Below are positions 5,526 to 5,643 of a stretch of DNA of 5,643 bases, piece after piece. Below the pieces are notes generated by a model. That model was not told the origin of the DNA, ran no database searches, and saw only the letters and a program-made list of their open reading frames with translations. The DNA lies in contig CAMBQD010000077.1 in NCBI GenBank assembly GCA_945869905.1, positions 1 through 5,643 of the forward strand, written 5' to 3'. This stretch comes from an uncultured Clostridia bacterium. GTDB lineage: Bacteria; Bacillota; Clostridia; Oscillospirales; Acutalibacteraceae. The translations under genes were made by a program, and so were the position numbers. Positions within the stretch are counted from its first letter, which is position 1, and each line of letters begins with the position of its first letter.

Positions 5526-5643
5526 ATGGAAAAGGAATTTTACACAATATCCGTATATGTGGATGAAAATGAAAATTTAATCGGTATCCCCTGCGGAGAA
5601 AGTGATGAATACGGCATTGCAGATATCGACAAGGTGGTGCTTT
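5526..5643 (+). CDS. Uncharacterised protein, N-terminal fragment cut off by the window edge
   Basis: Thirty-nine codons are visible, open to the end of the window. The N-terminus is acidic (MEKEFYTISVYVDENENLIG, then IPCGESDEYGIADIDKVVL). The alternating hydrophobic pattern in FYTISVYV suggests a first beta strand. There is no signal peptide or transmembrane segment in what is visible. The start is supported by a GAGGTG site 5 nt before the ATG and by a TATAAT box upstream. It is transcribed divergently from the SDR gene. The fragment is too short for me to name a family. Confidence 0.65.
   Translation, partial: MEKEFYTISVYVDENENLIGIPCGESDEYGIADIDKVVL

Noticed and set aside
1..5643. RNA genes, CRISPR array, insertion sequence or prophage signature
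   Set aside because: No repeat-spacer pattern, transposase motif, terminal inverted repeats or structured tRNA-like segment was seen; nearly all of the window is accounted for by coding genes and short promoters.

Overview
The window comes from a low-to-moderate-GC Gram-positive bacterium, most likely a member of the Clostridia (Ruminococcaceae/Oscillospiraceae-like). This rests on strong GGAGG-type ribosome sites, consensus sigma-A promoters, the clostridial style of the proteins, and the pairing of two M16 peptidase-like genes with lgt. It is densely coded, mostly on the minus strand, and has no RNA genes, insertion sequences, CRISPR arrays or prophage genes that I can see.

Layout, reading the minus strand in transcription order. 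A cluster of three small uncharacterised genes (4208 down to 3309; 79, 126 and 92 residues) is packed with a 1-nt gap and then a 1-nt overlap. After an 80-nt gap that carries a likely promoter but no terminator, two M16-family genes follow: yfmF (3228-1951, TTG start) and yfmH (1951-674). They overlap by one base, and yfmH overlaps lgt (681 to beyond the left edge) by eight bases. On the plus strand a YfcE-like metallophosphoesterase (4273-4734) is divergent from the small-gene cluster. It converges on a minus-strand short-chain dehydrogenase (5438-4770), and a bidirectional terminator lies between the two. At the right edge a plus-strand gene of unknown function begins (5526) and is cut off. 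Its promoter overlaps the divergent dehydrogenase promoter.

How the genes may work together. In Bacillus subtilis the M16 pair (ymfF/ymfH, also written yfmF/yfmH) lies beside ymfI, the SDR that reduces the 5-aminopentanone group on elongation factor P, and the M16 proteins are named as associated with that modification. Here the M16 pair and a YmfI-like SDR are again close, but a small-gene trio and a phosphodiesterase separate them. The M16 proteins look like complementary halves of one enzyme: YfmH has the HxxEH zinc site, and YfmF has lost it but keeps the Arg/Tyr substrate-binding pair. The least explained part is the small-gene trio. Its first two proteins share a local sequence module, and the third ends in a hydrophobic hairpin-like tail, so it may be a small membrane-associated complex.
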